Assembly (NCBI RefSeq): GCF_010915725.1
Contig: NZ_JAAIJR010000012.1
Coordinates: 1-64,000, forward strand
Direction of reading: 5' to 3'
DNA: 64,000 bases
DNA from: Thiorhodococcus mannitoliphagus
Lineage (GTDB): Bacteria; Pseudomonadota; Gammaproteobacteria; Chromatiales; Chromatiaceae
This document shows positions 18,053 through 27,873 of the stretch, one piece after another. The notes below the pieces were generated by a model. It saw nothing but the letters and a program-made list of their open reading frames with translations, made no database searches and was not told the origin of the DNA. A program made the translations under genes and the position numbers. Position 1 is the stretch's first letter. Every line of letters starts with the position of its first letter.

Positions 18053-19324
18053 ATGGGACCGCATTTCAGAGCGCTGTCCAACTCTCTCGGCATCATCCTG
18101 CTGACCATGCTGCTGGCAGGCTGCGACTCCATCCCTTGGTTTGGCGGCGAGAAAGACCCGACGCCGCCCACGGAACTCACTGAGATCACGCAGCAGGTTG
18201 GCCTCTCCGAACTCTGGTCCGAGCGGGCGACTCGCGGGACCGATGGGCGGCGTCTCTATCTGGTCCCGGCGCTGGCTGCCGGCAAGCTCTATCTCGCCGA
18301 CACCCGCGGGCGCGTCATGGCCATGGCGGCCGACTCCGGCCGCGAGATCTGGCAGCGCGACACCAAGTACCCCTTCAGTGGCGGACCGGACGTTGCGGGG
18401 AATGAGCTGGTCCTGGGCACCACCCAAGGCGACCTGATCGCGCTCTCCACCAAGGATGGCAGCGAGCTGTGGCGCGCCAACCTAGGAAGCGAGGTGCTTT
18501 CCGTTCCCCGGCTGACCAGCGACGGCAAGGTCATCGTGCATACCTTGAACGACTCCATCTACGCCTTCGAGTCCCGCACCGGGAAGGAGCTGTGGCGCAT
18601 CAACTACCCGGCCCCTGTCCTGACGCTGCGCGGCAGCAGCACACCCCTCATCATGCCCAATGCGACCATCGTCGGACTCTCGGGTGGAAAATTGGTCAAG
18701 ATCGATACCAACGAAGGCATTCCGCTGTGGGAAACCATCATCACCCGACCGCGCGGGCGCTCGGAGCTTGCACGCATCTCGGATCTCGACGCCGATCCTA
18801 TCCTGATGGGCAACACGCTCTACGTCGGCACCTACAACGGTGATCTCGCGGCCGTGGATGCCACCACGGGCGACGTGCTCTGGCGCCGCGAACTCTCGGC
18901 CCACGCCGGGCTGGCGGCCGACGCGACTGGCCTCTACGTGACCGACTCCAAGGACCAGGTCTGGAGCGCCGACATCACGGACGGTTCCGGGCGCTGGAAG
19001 CAAGAGAGCCTGCGCTATCGTCGGGTCACGGCGCCGGCACTCATCGGCAATGACATCGCGGTCGGCGATTTCGATGGCTACCTACACTTGCTGAACAAGA
19101 CTGACGGTCGCTTGGTCGGCCGCACCCGGATCGCCAAAAAGGCCGGCATCACCGCAAGACCACTGGTGCAAGGCAATCGCATCTATGTCTACGCGGAAGA
19201 CGGCACCATCAGCGCACTGACGCTCGGGGCGCAGGCAGCCGCCAAATCCACACTCGGCTTCGGCAGCAAACAGCAGCCAGCCCCCAAATCGCCCCAAGGG
19301 ACGGCGACGGAGTCAGTCCGCTGA
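18053..19324 (+). CDS. bamB: Outer membrane assembly factor BamB
   Basis: BamB is the lipoprotein subunit of the BAM complex that folds outer-membrane proteins. The lipobox LAGC places the lipidated Cys at residue 24. The rest is an eight-bladed PQQ-type beta-propeller with repeats such as [34 protein letters not shown] and [18 protein letters not shown]. The length is 423 residues. It ends five bases before der. Confidence 0.95.
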   Translation: MGPHFRALSNSLGIILLTMLLAGCDSIPWFGGEKDPTPPTELTEITQQVGLSELWSERATRGTDGRRLYLVPALAAGKLYLADTRGRVMAMAADSGREIWQRDTKYPFSGGPDVAGNELVLGTTQGDLIALSTKDGSELWRANLGSEVLSVPRLTSDGKVIVHTLNDSIYAFESRTGKELWRINYPAPVLTLRGSSTPLIMPNATIVGLSGGKLVKIDTNEGIPLWETIITRPRGRSELARISDLDADPILMGNTLYVGTYNGDLAAVDATTGDVLWRRELSAHAGLAADATGLYVTDSKDQVWSADITDGSGRWKQESLRYRRVTAPALIGNDIAVGDFDGYLHLLNKTDGRLVGRTRIAKKAGITARPLVQGNRIYVYAEDGTISALTLGAQAAAKSTLGFGSKQQPAPKSPQGTATESVR

Positions 19325-19329
19325 GCGCC

Positions 19330-20724
19330 ATGCTGCCCGTCATCACCCTGATCGGTCGCCCCAACGTCGGGAAATCGACCCTCTTCAACCGCCTGACCCG
19401 GACACGAGACGCCTTGGTCGCGGACTTTCCCGGCCTGACCCGAGACCGTCAGTACGGCGTCGGGCGCATTGGCCCCGGCCCCTACGTCGTCGTGGACACA
19501 GGCGGAATCGGCACCGCAGCGGAAGGCGTCGAGGCCCTGATGGAGCGCCAGGTGCAGCTCGCCATCGATGAGGCCGACCATCTACTGTTCTTGGTCGACA
19601 CCAAGGACGGCTGTACGCCAGAGGACATGGAGATCGCGCAACGCCTGCGGCGGCTCGGCAAGCCGATCAGCCTGGTGGTGAACAAGAGCGACACCATGGA
19701 TCCCCTGCTCGCGGTGGCGGACTTCCATCAACTGGGGCTCGACGAGCCCAATGCCGTGTCGGCGACGCAAGGCTTGGGCGTCCGCGACCTGATCGAGCAT
19801 GTTTTCTCACGGCTACCCGACTCAGCCAGCCCAGACACAGAGCAGGAGCTTTCGGGCATCAAGGTTGCCGTGGTCGGCCGTCCCAACGCAGGGAAGTCCA
19901 CCCTCATCAATCGCCTGCTCGGGGAAGAGCGGCTGGTGACCTTCGACAGCCCAGGGACGACGCGCGACAGCATCTTCATCCCCTTCGAGCGACTCGAAAG
20001 CCGCTACACCCTGATCGACACCGCCGGTCTGCGACGGCGCGCCCGAGTCCAGGACGTGATCGAGAAGTTCAGCGTCATCAAGACCCTTCAGGCGATCGAG
20101 GCAGCGAACGTCGTCATCCTGGTAATCGACGCACACGCAGGTATCGGCGAGCAGGACGCCACCCTTGCCGGCCACATCATCGAGAGTGGCCGCGCCCTGG
20201 TCGTCGCCATCAACAAGTGGGATGGAATGGATCCCGAGCAGCGCAATCAGGTGCGCGCGCAATTCTCGCGCAAGCTCGCCTTCCTGGACTTCGCCAAGCT
20301 GCACCTGGTCTCGGCCCTGCATGGCAGCGGAGTCGGCCTGCTGCTCGACGAAGTCGACGGCGCCTATGCAAACGCCACCCGGAATCTCGCCACCCCTGAG
20401 CTGACTAGGCTCTTGGAGGCCGCGGTCATGGAGCACCAGCCACCTTTGGTCAAAGGCCGCCGCATCAAGCTCCGCTACGCCCACCAGGGCGGGCGCAACC
20501 CGCCAGTCATTGTCATCCACGGCAACCAAACCGATGCCGTCCCCGAGACCTACCGCCGCTACCTCATCAACCGCTTCCGCAAGGAGCTGAATCTCTCCGG
20601 AACCCCACTGCGCCTCGAATTCAAGAGCGGCGCCAACCCCTTCGAAGGCAAGCGCAACCAGCTCTCCGCCCGCCAGATCGCGAAGAAGCAGCGACTGAAG
20701 CGCTTTACCCAACGCAAACACTGA
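19330..20724 (+). CDS. der: Ribosome biogenesis GTPase Der
   Basis: Der is an essential double-Era-like GTPase needed for 50S assembly. Two G domains are visible, with P-loops GRPNVGKST and [13 protein letters not shown] and DTAG switch motifs and NKSD/NKWD specificity motifs, followed by a KH-like C-terminal domain. The length is 464 residues. It closes the ndk-der cluster. Confidence 0.97.
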   Translation: MLPVITLIGRPNVGKSTLFNRLTRTRDALVADFPGLTRDRQYGVGRIGPGPYVVVDTGGIGTAAEGVEALMERQVQLAIDEADHLLFLVDTKDGCTPEDMEIAQRLRRLGKPISLVVNKSDTMDPLLAVADFHQLGLDEPNAVSATQGLGVRDLIEHVFSRLPDSASPDTEQELSGIKVAVVGRPNAGKSTLINRLLGEERLVTFDSPGTTRDSIFIPFERLESRYTLIDTAGLRRRARVQDVIEKFSVIKTLQAIEAANVVILVIDAHAGIGEQDATLAGHIIESGRALVVAINKWDGMDPEQRNQVRAQFSRKLAFLDFAKLHLVSALHGSGVGLLLDEVDGAYANATRNLATPELTRLLEAAVMEHQPPLVKGRRIKLRYAHQGGRNPPVIVIHGNQTDAVPETYRRYLINRFRKELNLSGTPLRLEFKSGANPFEGKRNQLSARQIAKKQRLKRFTQRKH

Positions 20725-20940
20725 GTCCGGCCGCGGTCGAGCGCGGCTCCAGCGCCGCAGCAAGCCGCCGCCAAACCACCCCGAACCGCGCCAAACGACG
20801 GCGTGAGCCTGCTGCCCAACATCCGCGCGGCCGTTGCAAAACAGGGCTGACCCACCATAAGACTAGGCATGGCCGCTCGGCATCAATTGCCGGATTGCGG
20901 TTGAGACCAATCGTGCTCGTAGCGATGAGAGGGTATCCAG
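20725..20940. other. Non-coding stretch after der
   Basis: There is no credible gene or hairpin terminator here. The stretch leads into the repeat element that starts near 20941. Confidence 0.5.
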
Positions 20941-21130
20941 AATCCTTGAGGGCGCAAAATGCTTGCAGATGAGTCAAATTTCGATGCAGCGTCCGACCAT
21001 CCAAGGCCTTCGGTATCGGTATCGGTATCGGTATCGGTATCGAACCGACAATAGCGATCCCGATTCCGATAGCGATCCCGATGGCATGACTCGTCGGTCT
21101 GAGGCGAAGCCTCGCTAGAATATTGCAGAC
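20941..21130. repeat. Hexamer-hairpin repeat element, copy 1
   Basis: This element of about 190 bp shares flanks with the copy at 34842-35026: left CCTTGAGGGCGCAAAATGC, right ATGGCATGACTCGTCGGTCT. The core holds five GGTATC hexamers (21012-21041), the spacer GAACCGAC and a degenerate hexamer arm that pairs back on the tract to form a long imperfect hairpin. It ends about 25 bases before the SRPBCC gene, so the promoter of the SRPBCC-LOV pair must lie in or before it. Confidence 0.85.
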
Positions 21131-21154
21131 TCAGAGGAACGGAGGTGAATCAGC

Positions 21155-21619
21155 GTGGTTCGCGGGGAAGCTAGCATCCTGATCGACACCGAGGCTTCAA
21201 GGGTGTTCGACTTCGTGGCGACAGACTTCGTCAACAACTACAAGCGCTGGTCCCCGGAGGTCCAGCGCCTGGATCTACTCACACCTGGCCCGCTGCGCGT
21301 TGGCAGCAGGGCGCGGCAAATCCGTGTCGACCAGGGCCGCAAGAGCGACACGACCTTTAAGATCATCGCCTTGGAGACTCCGAGTAGGGTCGGCTTCGTC
21401 GAGCAAAACGGACAGTATCGAACGGAGTACCATGTCGAGCCGGCGGGCGAAGGCTCCCGGCTGCGCTTTTACTTTGAACTCAAGCGACTCGATCTCTACA
21501 TGCGCCCCTTCGAGAAACTCATTCGCGTGGCGATCCAGGATGGCGCGGAGCGGGTCGTACGCAACATCAAGGGCCTGATCGAGACTGAGACGCCTCGATC
21601 ATCCACAGGTCCGAGCTGA
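21155..21619 (+). CDS. SRPBCC family protein (polyketide cyclase/START-like fold)
   Basis: This 154-residue protein starts at GTG after a perfect GGAGGTGA site. The N-terminal GEASILIDTEASRVFDFVATDF and the alternating beta pattern match the SRPBCC helix-grip fold, which binds small hydrophobic ligands. No specific ligand can be named. It is 18 bases upstream of the LOV gene and probably cotranscribed; the convergent SDR/DUF2867 protein downstream also has an SRPBCC-like C-terminus. Confidence 0.78.
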   Translation: MVRGEASILIDTEASRVFDFVATDFVNNYKRWSPEVQRLDLLTPGPLRVGSRARQIRVDQGRKSDTTFKIIALETPSRVGFVEQNGQYRTEYHVEPAGEGSRLRFYFELKRLDLYMRPFEKLIRVAIQDGAERVVRNIKGLIETETPRSSTGPS

Positions 21620-21637
21620 AACCATTTCGGAGACCCC

Positions 21638-22087
21638 ATGGATTTCATCGTCGAGAAAGACATCGGCACCATCCCTTTCGTGCTGTCGCAGATCCTAGAT
21701 ACCTGTGTGAACGGCGTCACGCTCTCGGACCCGGATCAAGACGACAACCCCATCATCTACGCCAACGAGGCCTTCGAACTCATCACCGGCTACGATCGTG
21801 AAGAGATCTTGGGCCGCAACTGCCGCTTCTTGCAGGGTGACGATCACAATCAGCCCGAGCTGGAGCGCATTCGAGAATCGCTCAAGACGCTCACGCCCGT
21901 GACGGTGACGCTGCGGAACTACCGCAAGGACGGCACCCTGTTCTACAACCAGTTCACCATCCGCCCCCTGTACGATCCTCAGGGCAAGCTCATCTACTTC
22001 CTCGGCATTCAATACGACGTGACCGAGCAAATCAGGGCCGAGAAAGAGCTGAAGCGACTGAACGCGCTCTTGGCGGCGCAAGCCTGA
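21638..22087 (+). CDS. Short LOV domain blue-light photoreceptor
   Basis: This 149-residue protein consists of one LOV-type PAS domain. The flavin-binding signature GRNCRFLQG is complete (59-67), and Cys62 can form the photoadduct with FMN. NPIIYANEAFELITGY, NYRKDGTLFYNQF and PLYDPQGKLIYFLGIQYDVT complete the domain, followed by a short C-terminal helix (EKELKRLNALL) that probably dimerises. There is no output domain, as in the short LOV proteins of pseudomonads and other bacteria. The partner through which light is signalled is unknown; the SRPBCC gene is in the same transcription unit. Confidence 0.9.
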   Translation: MDFIVEKDIGTIPFVLSQILDTCVNGVTLSDPDQDDNPIIYANEAFELITGYDREEILGRNCRFLQGDDHNQPELERIRESLKTLTPVTVTLRNYRKDGTLFYNQFTIRPLYDPQGKLIYFLGIQYDVTEQIRAEKELKRLNALLAAQA

Positions 22088-22113
22088 CGGCAAGCAGGCC
22101 GCTCGACCGCGCC

Positions 22114-23607
22114 CTATGCCTGGCGCGGGCTCGCAGCGGCCTCGGCGCGCCGGCAGATCTCGCGCGGCAGACCCTTGAGCAGCAGGATGTGGGCGGGCTC
22201 GAGTGAGAACCAATAGAGCAGACCCCAAACCCCGGCGGGATGCCAGTAGACGGTGGAGGTCAGACGCGTGCCTCCGCTTGCAAGCGGCTCCAGCTGGAAT
22301 TCCAGCACACCGGCCCCCGGGGCACGCATACCGAATGCCAGTGTCAGGCGACGCTCCGCCTCCACCCCGATGACCTTCCAATAATCGATCTGATCCCCGA
22401 CCCTGACCTCTTGCGGATGTCGGCGCCCGCGTCTCAAGCCGGGGCCGCCCACGGCCCAGTCCATCCACTCTCGAAGCGACCAGAGCGGATTGAGATAGTA
22501 ATAACCGTTATTGCCTCCGATTGCGGAAACAACGCGCCAAACAGCCGCCGGACTCGCTGATGTCTCGGCATGACCTGCCGCCTTCTTGGCGTAGTAGGAA
22601 TAGTCAATCTGACGCTCGCGCACCGCAAAGGCCCCTTCAGTCCAACGCGTCACCATGCCCCCGCTGCGCTCAATCGCAAAGGACGCCTCGACGGACTCGC
22701 GAAATCCGAGCAGCCGCTGCGGCACCAGACGCCGTAGCTCCGCATCCTCGGCGTAGAAGTCGTGCCGCAGTCCTTCGATCAAGGCCCGCGCGATATTGGT
22801 CGGCACGGAGGTAACCAATCGCAGCCAATAAGAAGACAGCCGGGGTGTCAAAATCGGCACCGGGATGATCCAAGGCGGACGGTGTCCGGCAGCCTCGGCC
22901 AGAATGCGCATCATCTCGCCGTAAGTCAGGGTCTCTGGGCCGGCAGCATCATAGCAGCGCGCGGCCGTCTCCCCGATCCAGGGGACCTGAGCGAGATAAG
23001 TCAGCAGGTTGTCGAGCGCAATGGGTGGTGATCTTGCCTGGACCCAGCGCGGTGTCACCATAACGGGCAGATGCAAGACCAGGTCGCGCATCACCTCGAA
23101 GGCCGCAGATCCGGGCCCGACGATGATCCCGGCGCGCAGCTCGGTCACGGGAACCTTGCCGCGCCGCAGCTCCTCACCCGTATCCCGCCGCGAGACGATG
23201 TGCTCGCTCACCGCGTCATCCGGGATCAGGCCGCCGAGATAGACGATGCGCCGCACGCCGGCATCAGCGGCAGCGGCGGCGAAGTTGCGCGCGGCCTCGA
23301 GGTCCAATTTCCCGAAATCGCGTCCAGCGGCCATGGAGTGGACGAGATAGTAGGCGACCTCGACACCCGCGAGCGCGGGCTTGAGCGTCTCAGGCACAAG
23401 GACATCCGCAGCGACAATCTCGGCACCCTGCCACCCCCGCGCCTCCAGAAACTCAGCATGACGCGAGGAGGCACGCACCGCGCGGCCTTCGGCGAGCAAA
23501 TGCGCGACCAGATGACTGCCGATGTAGCCGCTTGCGCCAAAGACCAGGCATAAGCCGCTGCCGCCGGTTTCGTCGCAGGCCTGATCGTCGTCTGTGGTCG
23601 CAGTCAT
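22114..23607 (-). CDS. SDR family oxidoreductase with C-terminal DUF2867 domain
   Basis: The 497-residue protein has an N-terminal NAD(P)-binding Rossmann domain of the atypical SDR class (FGASGYIGSHLVAHLLAEGR near 23-42; YLVHSMAAGRDFGKLD) and a C-terminal DUF2867/SRPBCC-like domain (about 345-490). Such two-domain proteins occur in many light- or stress-regulated loci, but no substrate is established. It converges on the LOV gene with a 26-base gap, so it is not in the same operon. Confidence 0.85.
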   Translation of the reverse strand: MTATTDDDQACDETGGSGLCLVFGASGYIGSHLVAHLLAEGRAVRASSRHAEFLEARGWQGAEIVAADVLVPETLKPALAGVEVAYYLVHSMAAGRDFGKLDLEAARNFAAAAADAGVRRIVYLGGLIPDDAVSEHIVSRRDTGEELRRGKVPVTELRAGIIVGPGSAAFEVMRDLVLHLPVMVTPRWVQARSPPIALDNLLTYLAQVPWIGETAARCYDAAGPETLTYGEMMRILAEAAGHRPPWIIPVPILTPRLSSYWLRLVTSVPTNIARALIEGLRHDFYAEDAELRRLVPQRLLGFRESVEASFAIERSGGMVTRWTEGAFAVRERQIDYSYYAKKAAGHAETSASPAAVWRVVSAIGGNNGYYYLNPLWSLREWMDWAVGGPGLRRGRRHPQEVRVGDQIDYWKVIGVEAERRLTLAFGMRAPGAGVLEFQLEPLASGGTRLTSTVYWHPAGVWGLLYWFSLEPAHILLLKGLPREICRRAEAAASPRQA

Positions 23608-24039
23608 CTCGATACCCTACCTCTGGCTTTCCTGCACCCCAGCATCTCACCCGCGAGCGAACGAATCGCCAAGTACGAGCCCCAGCCCAGATGCACATCG
23701 GACGACAGAGAAACCGCCGTCCCTGAACTCAGTCCAATGCTGGGTCCAGCCTCTCCGGATTCCAATGTATCAATGTATCAATGCGTCAATGTGCTCTGGC
23801 CGCCAAGATCGAACGCAGGGACTCAAGGGCATCGCGCCAGGAGACGGCGCGTTTCTTTTGTCGCCATGGCCCCCAGATCATTGCCTTAGAAAGTGTCCAT
23901 CAATCATTTCCCGATGCGAGCGATGCCGCCCGAAATCCCCCTAGCCCCCCTTTGCGAAAGGGGGGAAGTTGCTGATGGACGCTCTCTAAGACACTAGCCC
24001 ATGCCCATGAATCGACTCAAGCGTTAGGCAGCACATCCA
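23608..24039. other. 432-base intergenic region with a tandem repeat and a MITE
   Basis: No gene is supported. The region holds an 8-bp tandem repeat (CAATGTAT units, four copies, 23763-23794) and a complete TGTCCATCAA MITE (23885-23990). It must also hold the promoters of the divergent SDR gene and the SOUL gene. Confidence 0.6.
23885..23990. repeat. TGTCCATCAA MITE, copy A
   Basis: Inverted termini CTTAGAAAGTGTCCATCA and TGATGGACGCTCTCTAAG enclose about 70 bp with a C-run/G-run hairpin (CCCCCCTTTGCGAAAGGGGG). It has the same layout as the copies at 39700, 42547 and 53827. Each end carries a TA dinucleotide. Confidence 0.88.
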
Positions 24040-24709
24040 ATGGCAAGAGGATTTCAACTCGAAAAGTTCAGCCGACGCTTGATGCTCGGCATCCTGATAC
24101 TTCTGGCGGGAGGCAATGCGATGGCCATCGAAAGAACCCAGCTTTGAGGTCGTTCATACCTATCCGATGTTCGAGCTGCGGCGCTATGAGGCCTATCTCG
24201 TCGCCACAACGGAGGTGACGGGCGACTTCGACAAAGTGGGCAATGAGGCCTTTCGTGTTCTCGCCGACTACATCTTCGGCAACAACCAGTCAAAGACGAA
24301 GATGGCCATGACAGCACCGGTGAATCAGCAGCCAGCCGAGGGCGAAAAGATCGAGATGACGGCACCCGTGACGCAAAGACCGAGCGGACCTCATGAGGAC
24401 CGCTACCTCCTGAGCTTCGTCATGCCATCCGGCTATCGTCTCGACACCCTGCCGACCCCGAATAATCCGCGCGTCACACTGCACGAAGAGCCCGCCAGGC
24501 TCATGGCTGTGAGGCGCTACTCGGGACGCTGGACCTACAGCAACTACGAGGACAATCGCCGCATCCTGCTGATGGCCGTCGAAGAGGCGAAGCTAAAGGC
24601 CATTGGCGACCCAGTCTACGCGCGCTACAACCCGCCATTCACACCCTGGTTCCTCAGACGAAACGAGGTCATGGTCGAAATCGCGCCAGCAGGCGATGCG
24701 GCGGACTAG
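24040..24709 (+). pseudogene. SOUL haem-binding family protein, signal peptide out of frame
   Basis: From 24116 the frame encodes a 197-residue SOUL domain (FEVVHTYPMFELRRYEAYLV, KMAMTAPVNQQ, KIEMTAPVTQ, RYSGRWTYSNYEDN, YNPPFTPWFLRRNEVMVE). A convincing signal peptide starts at ATG 24040 (MARGFQLEKFSRRLMLGILI, then LLAGGNAMAIE) but in another frame, and it runs into a stop at 24145. Removing one A from the AAA at 24131-24133 would fuse AMAIE to EPSFEVV and give the expected exported protein of about 222 residues. Either the gene has lost export or the base is a sequence error. SOUL proteins bind haem or tetrapyrroles in other organisms. Confidence 0.85.
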
Positions 24710-24811
24710 ATCCAAAGGCTGCCGCCTAGGGCGATTTCTCGAATTCAGCCCAACCCGCGCATCCTTCCTTCAGAGTCTCGGAGCGTGGAAGCGCGATCGG
24801 ATCATGCTGAT

Positions 24812-25339
24812 CTAGGCGCCGTCGTCCATCGCCTCGCGCAGGAAGCGGAAGAGCTTGCGCGGGGCATCCGGCTTGCCGCGCTCGGTATCCTTCTTGGCCT
24901 GACGGACCAAGGTGCGGAGCTGCTGGCGGTCAACCTTAGGGCATGCGTCGACGAATTCGGTCACGGCGGCATCGCCCTCGGCGATCAGACGCTCGCGCCA
25001 ACGCTCCAGGGCGTGATGGCGGGCGGCGTCCTCGCGCTCGCGTGCATCGGCTTGGTCGACCAAGACATGCACCGCGTGCATGTCCTCGCGCTCGAGCAGG
25101 TTGGCGATCCGTTTCCAGTGGCGCTTGCGCGCGCGCAGGTCCTTGATGCGCGGCGTCTCGTCGATGGCGACCCAGGTCGCCTCGCTGAGATTCAGACGCT
25201 CCAGCTCATGCCTGGGCATGCCGACCATACGCTCGGCGAGTGCCTGTAGGGCGTGCCGATCGCGCTTGATCTGGCTCTTACTTGGCCCCTCCGGCAGGTC
25301 TTCCATCGTATCGTCGAGGTCGTCGTCATCTTCTGTCAT
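24812..25339 (-). CDS. darP: Ribosome biogenesis factor DarP (YjgA, DUF615)
   Basis: This 175-residue protein is rich in charged helices. The family motif GPSKSQIKRDRHALQALAERM, RIKDLRARKRHWKRIANLLE and the C-terminal KLFRFLREAMDDG identify DUF615/YjgA, which associates with late 50S assembly intermediates. The ATG at 25339 gives MTEDDDDLDD, the acidic start usual in the family; an upstream open frame would overlap recJ. Confidence 0.92.
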   Translation of the reverse strand: MTEDDDDLDDTMEDLPEGPSKSQIKRDRHALQALAERMVGMPRHELERLNLSEATWVAIDETPRIKDLRARKRHWKRIANLLEREDMHAVHVLVDQADAREREDAARHHALERWRERLIAEGDAAVTEFVDACPKVDRQQLRTLVRQAKKDTERGKPDAPRKLFRFLREAMDDGA

Positions 25340-25358
25340 GGCATGGGTCCGATAGCGA

Positions 25359-27080
25359 TCAAGTGAGCACCTGAAGGTGATCCAGCAGGAGCTGCGGCGC
25401 GCGGACGCCGCGATACTCGTTGACGTCCAGCCGATAGGCGAGACGGACCCTGCCGCGCGCATTCGCCAGGTGCTCACCCAGGTTGAAGCCGATGGCGTCG
25501 ATCTGCATCCCTGGCTCGGGGGCGACGCGCAACTTGAGGTGACGCTCGCCGACCAAGCGGGCGCTGAGCACCTCGAAACTGCCATCGAAGCGCGGCTCGG
25601 GGAAGCCCTTGCCCCAGGGGCCGGCCAGACGCAAAAGCTCGGCGGTCTCCAGGCTCATGAGACCGGGTGACAGCGCGCCGTCAGAGAGGATTTCGGGCTG
25701 CGGCGGGACGTCACCCAGCTGCGCGCGCACCGCCTCGACGAAGGCCTCGCGAAAGGGATCCAGGCACTCGGACCTCAAGGTCAGGCCCGCGGCCATGGCG
25801 TGTCCGCCGAAGCGCTCGACGAGGCCCGGGCAGGTCCGGTTGACTCGGTCGATGGCATCGCGCATATGCAGGCCCTCGATCGAGCGGGCCGAGCCCCGCA
25901 GTCGACCGTCTCCACCATCGGCAAAGGCGATCACCGGACGGTGATAGCGTTCGCGAATGCGTGCGGCCACGATCCCCGAGACGCCTTGGTGCCAGTCTTC
26001 GCCGAACAAACAGAGGGCCGGAGGCAAGGTCGCACCATCCAGCGAGAGAGTCTCCAGCAGAAGCTCGGCCTCGTCCTTCATGTCGTCCTCGATCTCACGG
26101 CGTCGCTTGTTGAGTTCATGGAGATGCTGTGCAATCTCCGCGGCGCGGGCCGGATCGTCGGTGAGCAGACAATCGACGCCCAGGGACATCTCCTCCAGCC
26201 GTCCCGCCGCATTCAGACGTGGCGCGACAAAGAAGCCAAGATCCGTCGCCGTGACCCGGCTCGGATCGCGCCCCGCCACCTCGAGCAGCGCAGTCACGCC
26301 AGCACAGCAACGGCCCGCGCGGATCCGCCGCAGCCCCTGCTCGACCAGGATGCGGTTGTTGCGATCCAGGGTGACGACATCGGCGACCGTCCCTAGCGCG
26401 ACGAGATCCAACAGCTCAGCCAGATTGGGCTCGCGGCGGCCGCCACCCAGCCAGCCCGTCTCGCGGAGGTGGATGCGCAGGGCGACCAGCAGGTAGAAGA
26501 CCACCCCGACCCCGGCCAGATGCTTGCTCGGAAACCCGCAGCCGTCCTGATTCGGATTGACGATGGCGGCCGCCGCCGGGATGCGCTCTCCGGGGAGGTG
26601 ATGATCCGTGACCAGCACCGGAATGCCGAGCGCTCCAGCCCGCTCAACTGCGGACAGGCTGGAGATGCCGTTGTCGACCGTCATAATGAGGTCCGGTACC
26701 AGCGCGGCAGCCGCATCCACAACTGCTGGACTCAGACCGTAACCATTGTGGAAACGGCTCGGCACCAAAAAAGACACCTTGGCCGCACCCAAGGCCTTCA
26801 AGCCGCGCACGGCCACGGCGCTCCCGGTCGCACCGTCCGCATCATAATCGCCGACGACGAGAATATGCCCGCCGCTGCGAATCGACTCAGCGAGCAGTGC
26901 AACCGCGGCGTTCAGCCCTCGCAGCTGGGAGACGGGCTCCAGCTCGGCGAGACCAGGCGCGGGCTGATCGGAATCCGTGAGTCCGCGATTGGCATAGATA
27001 GCCTTCAGCAGCTCCGAGGGAGAAGCGGCATGGCGGCAAGCATCGTCTGAGGCGCGTCGGCGGATGTGGATAGGGGTCAC
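25359..27080 (-). CDS. recJ: Single-stranded-DNA-specific exonuclease RecJ
   Basis: RecJ degrades single-stranded DNA 5' to 3' in recombination and mismatch repair. Conserved DHH motifs are present: VVGDYDADGATG (78-83 core), MTVDNGISS, TDHHLPGERIP (159-161) and the C-terminal DHHA1 loop RFGGHAMAAGLTL. The length is 573 residues, normal for the family. DarP follows after 19 bases. Confidence 0.96.
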   Translation of the reverse strand: MTPIHIRRRASDDACRHAASPSELLKAIYANRGLTDSDQPAPGLAELEPVSQLRGLNAAVALLAESIRSGGHILVVGDYDADGATGSAVAVRGLKALGAAKVSFLVPSRFHNGYGLSPAVVDAAAALVPDLIMTVDNGISSLSAVERAGALGIPVLVTDHHLPGERIPAAAAIVNPNQDGCGFPSKHLAGVGVVFYLLVALRIHLRETGWLGGGRREPNLAELLDLVALGTVADVVTLDRNNRILVEQGLRRIRAGRCCAGVTALLEVAGRDPSRVTATDLGFFVAPRLNAAGRLEEMSLGVDCLLTDDPARAAEIAQHLHELNKRRREIEDDMKDEAELLLETLSLDGATLPPALCLFGEDWHQGVSGIVAARIRERYHRPVIAFADGGDGRLRGSARSIEGLHMRDAIDRVNRTCPGLVERFGGHAMAAGLTLRSECLDPFREAFVEAVRAQLGDVPPQPEILSDGALSPGLMSLETAELLRLAGPWGKGFPEPRFDGSFEVLSARLVGERHLKLRVAPEPGMQIDAIGFNLGEHLANARGRVRLAYRLDVNEYRGVRAPQLLLDHLQVLT

Positions 27081-27239
27081 TGCGTGGCTTCGAGGTTGCG
27101 GGGCTGAGGGGATGCGCTTTGCTCGCGGGTTTACAACAGCGGATGCGAGATCGGCGGAAGTCTATCCCGCATCGGCAGCCGGGACCAGTTCGAGCAGCGA
27201 ATGACAATGCCGACAAGCCGCAAGGACGCAATCAAGAGA

Positions 27240-27298
27240 TCCAGTGGGAGCGGCGCCCTCGCCGCGACGGGCGCCTGATCGCGGCGGGGCCCCGCTCC
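27240..27298. repeat. GC-rich palindromic (REP-like) repeat
   Basis: GGGAGCGGCGCCCTCGCCGCG and the facing CGCGGCGGGGCCCCGCTCCC form an imperfect palindrome. One arm (GATCGCGGCGGGGCGCCGC) recurs at 43747. It lies between divergent recJ and the cobalamin riboswitch; the surrounding stretch 27081-27448 has no gene. Confidence 0.6.
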
Positions 27299-27448
27299 CA
27301 GGCCGCACGGCCTGCCGATGGCGTCGATTCGGAGTTCGTTCCTCGCCCCAACCGAGCGGTATTGGCTGTGACGCATTGCTCTTGATCGCACCCGGTTGGC
27401 GAATCCGATTTGACCCACCGGCAATAAGCACACTCTAATAGTGGGCTT

Positions 27449-27646
27449 GGTCTTCCGGTGCCCAGTCGAGCGATTTGCGCGATTGGGTTAAACGGGAAGT
27501 CCGGTGCCCGACCGCTTGGGTCGGAAGGCCGGCGCTGCCCCCGCAACGGTAGGCGAGTTAAGACGCGACAAGATGCCACTGTGATCCGTCATGGGAAGGC
27601 GTCGCGCTGGGGTACTGACCCCGCTCGTGAGCCCGGATACCGGCCG
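27449..27646 (+). ncRNA. Cobalamin (B12) riboswitch
   Basis: The leader of btuB carries the conserved core of the AdoCbl riboswitch in the right order: CCGGTG, TTAAACGGGAAGTCCGGTGC, CTGCCCCCGCAACGGTA, GCCACTGTG, ATGGGAAGGC and GAGCCCGGATACC. When cobalamin is bound, this RNA normally lowers expression of the downstream gene. The switch ends about 230 bases before the btuB start, leaving room for an expression platform. Confidence 0.93.
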
Positions 27647-27873
27647 TGAGACCCGAGGCCCTTCGTCGAGCACGGCAGGGCAGGCTAACGCCCAGACGGT
27701 GCGCAGCCTGCAGGTGCGCGAGGAAGCGGCCTCTTAGCCGGGGTCGCGAGGGGCGATCTACCGCGACGCCAGCGGAGCCTCTTGCTTCGATCCTTGTGCT
27801 CGCCTGTCTCCCTCGCCGCCCCTCGTGATGCAGAACCGTGCGGGTGCGCGCGGATCACAGTTGGAGCACCTCA

